Made by a program: the position numbers and the translations under genes
The notes under the pieces: model-generated
The model's database searches: none
Seen by the model: only the letters and a program-made list of their open reading frames with translations
What the model was told of the DNA's origin: nothing
Origin: an uncultured Clostridia bacterium
Lineage (GTDB): Bacteria > Bacillota > Clostridia > TANB77 > RGIG9151
Reading direction: 5' to 3'
Assembly (NCBI GenBank): GCA_934500865.1
Contig: CAKSUD010000011.1
Coordinates: 1 to 32,440, forward strand
Length of the DNA: 32,440 nucleotides
Shown: positions 31,472 to 32,440 of the stretch, in pieces
Layout: each line of letters opens with the position of its first letter
How positions within the stretch are numbered: the first letter of the stretch is position 1

Positions 31472-31879
31472 ATGGCTAAAACTTTTAAATTTGAAGTTGT
31501 AACTCCTGAAAAAGTTTTCTATTCTAGCGATGTGGATATGATTATCTTTAATCGTGAAGATGGCGAAATGGGTGTTATGGCTGACCATATGCCAATGGTT
31601 GTTGCCGTAGATGTCGGAATGCTAAAAATCATAAAAGACGGAATGTATAAGTTTGCGGCGATTAGTGAAGGCTTTATTCAAATAACAGATAAAGGTGTAA
31701 CAGCCATTGTTGATGCAGCCGAATGGCCTGAGGATATAGATGTTGAAAGAGCCGAAAGAGCTAAGAAAATAGCAGAAGATAAGTTAAAAGAGTATAGAAA
31801 GAATAAAGAAATGGAAACTTTATTAAAGCTTTCAATTGTAAGAGCTAATAACAGAATTAAAGTTGCTAAAAACCGCTAG
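31472..31879 (+). CDS. atpC: ATP synthase subunit epsilon
   Basis: Epsilon inhibits and couples F1. The 135-residue protein has the N-terminal beta-sandwich (FEVVTPEKVFYSSDVDMI, GEMGVMADHMPMV) and a C-terminal two-helix region from about residue 88 (DVERAERAKKIAEDKLKEY) through SIVRANNRIKVAK. Full-length, so the C-terminal regulatory helices are present. Last gene of the operon; no clear terminator follows, only A/T-rich sequence with a new promoter at 31887. Confidence 0.96.
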   Translation: MAKTFKFEVVTPEKVFYSSDVDMIIFNREDGEMGVMADHMPMVVAVDVGMLKIIKDGMYKFAAISEGFIQITDKGVTAIVDAAEWPEDIDVERAERAKKIAEDKLKEYRKNKEMETLLKLSIVRANNRIKVAKNR

Positions 31880-31886
31880 TTTTATG

Positions 31887-31915
31887 TTGAATAGTTGATG
31901 AAATTATGGTACAAT
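31887..31915 (+). promoter_or_regulatory. Extended -10 promoter after the ATP synthase operon
   Basis: TTGAAT (31887-31892), 17 bases, TACAAT (31910-31915), with TGG before the -10. The predicted start near 31922 lies just before the leader hairpin. Confidence 0.75.
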
Positions 31916-31926
31916 TATTATAATTA

Positions 31927-31957
31927 GATATGTATGTTAAGTAGAAACGTATATATC
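31927..31957 (+). promoter_or_regulatory. 5' leader hairpin of the small membrane-protein gene
   Basis: GATATGTATGTT (31927-31938) pairs with AACGTATATATC (31946-31957), 12 positions with two G-U pairs, around a 7-base loop. It starts about five bases into the predicted transcript and ends 3 bases before the G-run that serves as ribosome site, so it may protect the 5' end or affect translation. Confidence 0.5.
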
Positions 31958-31973
31958 GTAGGGGGGAATTAAT

Positions 31974-32360
31974 TTGAAGAAATGTATCAAAACATTTAGT
32001 TTGGTAATTACTTTAGCAATTATTTTTAGCAATTTATCGTTTGCAAGTTCTTTCTCAGATTATGAAAATGTTGAGAATGATAAAACAGAAGAAATTGTTG
32101 GAACAATTGAAGAAGGTACAAAAAAAGCTGCTGATACAGTAAATAGTTTAGCATATACAGTGGTTGAACAAATAAGTGATAAAAGCCTTCCGGTATGTGT
32201 AATCTTAATGCTTTGGGGTTCAATACAATATTTTATTTTAGGTATAAGAAATTTATACAAGAAACGTCAAGGAATGTTACTTATGTGGGGAGCATTTACA
32301 TTCCTAGTTATAGCAAAAATAGTTAATTTTATATTTTGGTTTTTTACTAAAATAGCATAG
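31974..32360 (+). CDS. Small exported membrane protein of unknown function
   Basis: I do not recognise this 128-residue protein. It opens with a signal peptide-like segment (KKCIKTFSLVITLAIIFSN, probable cleavage after SFA near residue 25), then an acidic Asp/Glu/Thr-rich stretch to about residue 70, then two hydrophobic helices (about 74-90 and 100-127) separated by the basic loop NLYKKRQG. Signal peptide plus two helices is the layout of VirB2/TrbC-like pilins, but I see no specific motif, so this is only a hint. A TTG start at 31974 follows a run of six G residues at 31961-31966. It has its own promoter and leader hairpin and is followed after 30 bases by another gene. Confidence 0.75.
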   Translation: MKKCIKTFSLVITLAIIFSNLSFASSFSDYENVENDKTEEIVGTIEEGTKKAADTVNSLAYTVVEQISDKSLPVCVILMLWGSIQYFILGIRNLYKKRQGMLLMWGAFTFLVIAKIVNFIFWFFTKIA

Positions 32361-32390
32361 ATGTTTTAATTTAAACAGGGTGGTGAGGAT

Positions 32391-32440
32391 ATGAAAGTTT
32401 TATTTGCAATAAGTACTGAAAAAGGTGCTAACCAGATTAT
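32391..32440 (+). CDS. Start of an unidentified gene cut by the window edge (partial)
   Basis: An ATG at 32391 behind GGTGGTGAGG opens a frame that runs to the edge: MKVLFAISTEKGANQI. Sixteen residues are too few to assign a family. The strong ribosome site and 30-base gap make co-transcription with the preceding membrane-protein gene likely. Confidence 0.6.
   Translation, partial: MKVLFAISTEKGANQI

Noticed and set aside
1..32440. CRISPR array, tRNA or rRNA genes, insertion sequences
   Set aside because: I saw no regularly spaced repeats, no tRNA-like cloverleaf with a T-loop, no rRNA sequence and no transposase.

Overview
The window is AT-rich, gene-dense DNA from a low-GC Firmicute, most likely a strictly anaerobic member of the Clostridia. 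The evidence is a CIRCE-controlled hrcA-grpE-dnaK-dnaJ operon, a WalR/WalK-type two-component pair, a LonB-type protease, an atpBEFHAGDC operon, AGGAGG-type ribosome binding sites and frequent TTG starts. I cannot name the genus. Every gene I can support lies on the + strand.

Region 1 (1-346) holds the tail of an ABC-F-type ATPase gene, a rho-independent terminator and a leader. Region 2 (347-10096) is the unusual part: seven tightly packed genes with gaps of 31 bases or less and one overlap. They encode a divergent UbiA-type membrane enzyme, an 868-residue rifampin-phosphotransferase-like ATP/swivelling-His phosphotransferase, a BtaA-type (DUF3419) SAM-dependent aminocarboxypropyl transferase, a fused CTP-dependent lipid-kinase-like membrane protein, a GNAT acyltransferase, an OleC-like acyl-CoA/AMP ligase and a PaaK-like aryl/acyl-CoA ligase. 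A terminator-like element lies on each side. I read it as an undescribed pathway for a modified membrane lipid or lipid-linked metabolite, perhaps with an aminocarboxypropyl (homoserine-type) head group that is later acylated. The families are well supported, but the product is inference.

Region 3 (10266-14686) is the heat-shock operon: promoter, perfect CIRCE, an unusually short HrcA, GrpE, DnaK, DnaJ and a strong terminator. Region 4 (14698-16643) is rpsB-tsf, with a strong extended -10 promoter, a nested hairpin leader before rpsB, and four successive hairpins between rpsB and tsf. Region 5 (16667-24875) has a TcdA-type E1-like enzyme, then a probable operon from a promoter at 17460: a PLP-dependent methionine gamma-lyase-like protein, WalR, WalK, TsaB, RimI and a LonB-type protease.

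Region 6 (24891-31879) has a structured intergenic element, a YceD/DUF177 protein without the rpmF that commonly follows it, and the F1Fo ATP synthase operon, with a strong hairpin between atpE and atpF. The c subunit lacks two of the classical Na+ ligands, which suggests proton coupling. Region 7 (31887-32440) starts a new transcription unit with a good promoter, a leader hairpin, a small exported two-helix membrane protein of unknown function and the first codons of a further gene cut by the window edge.
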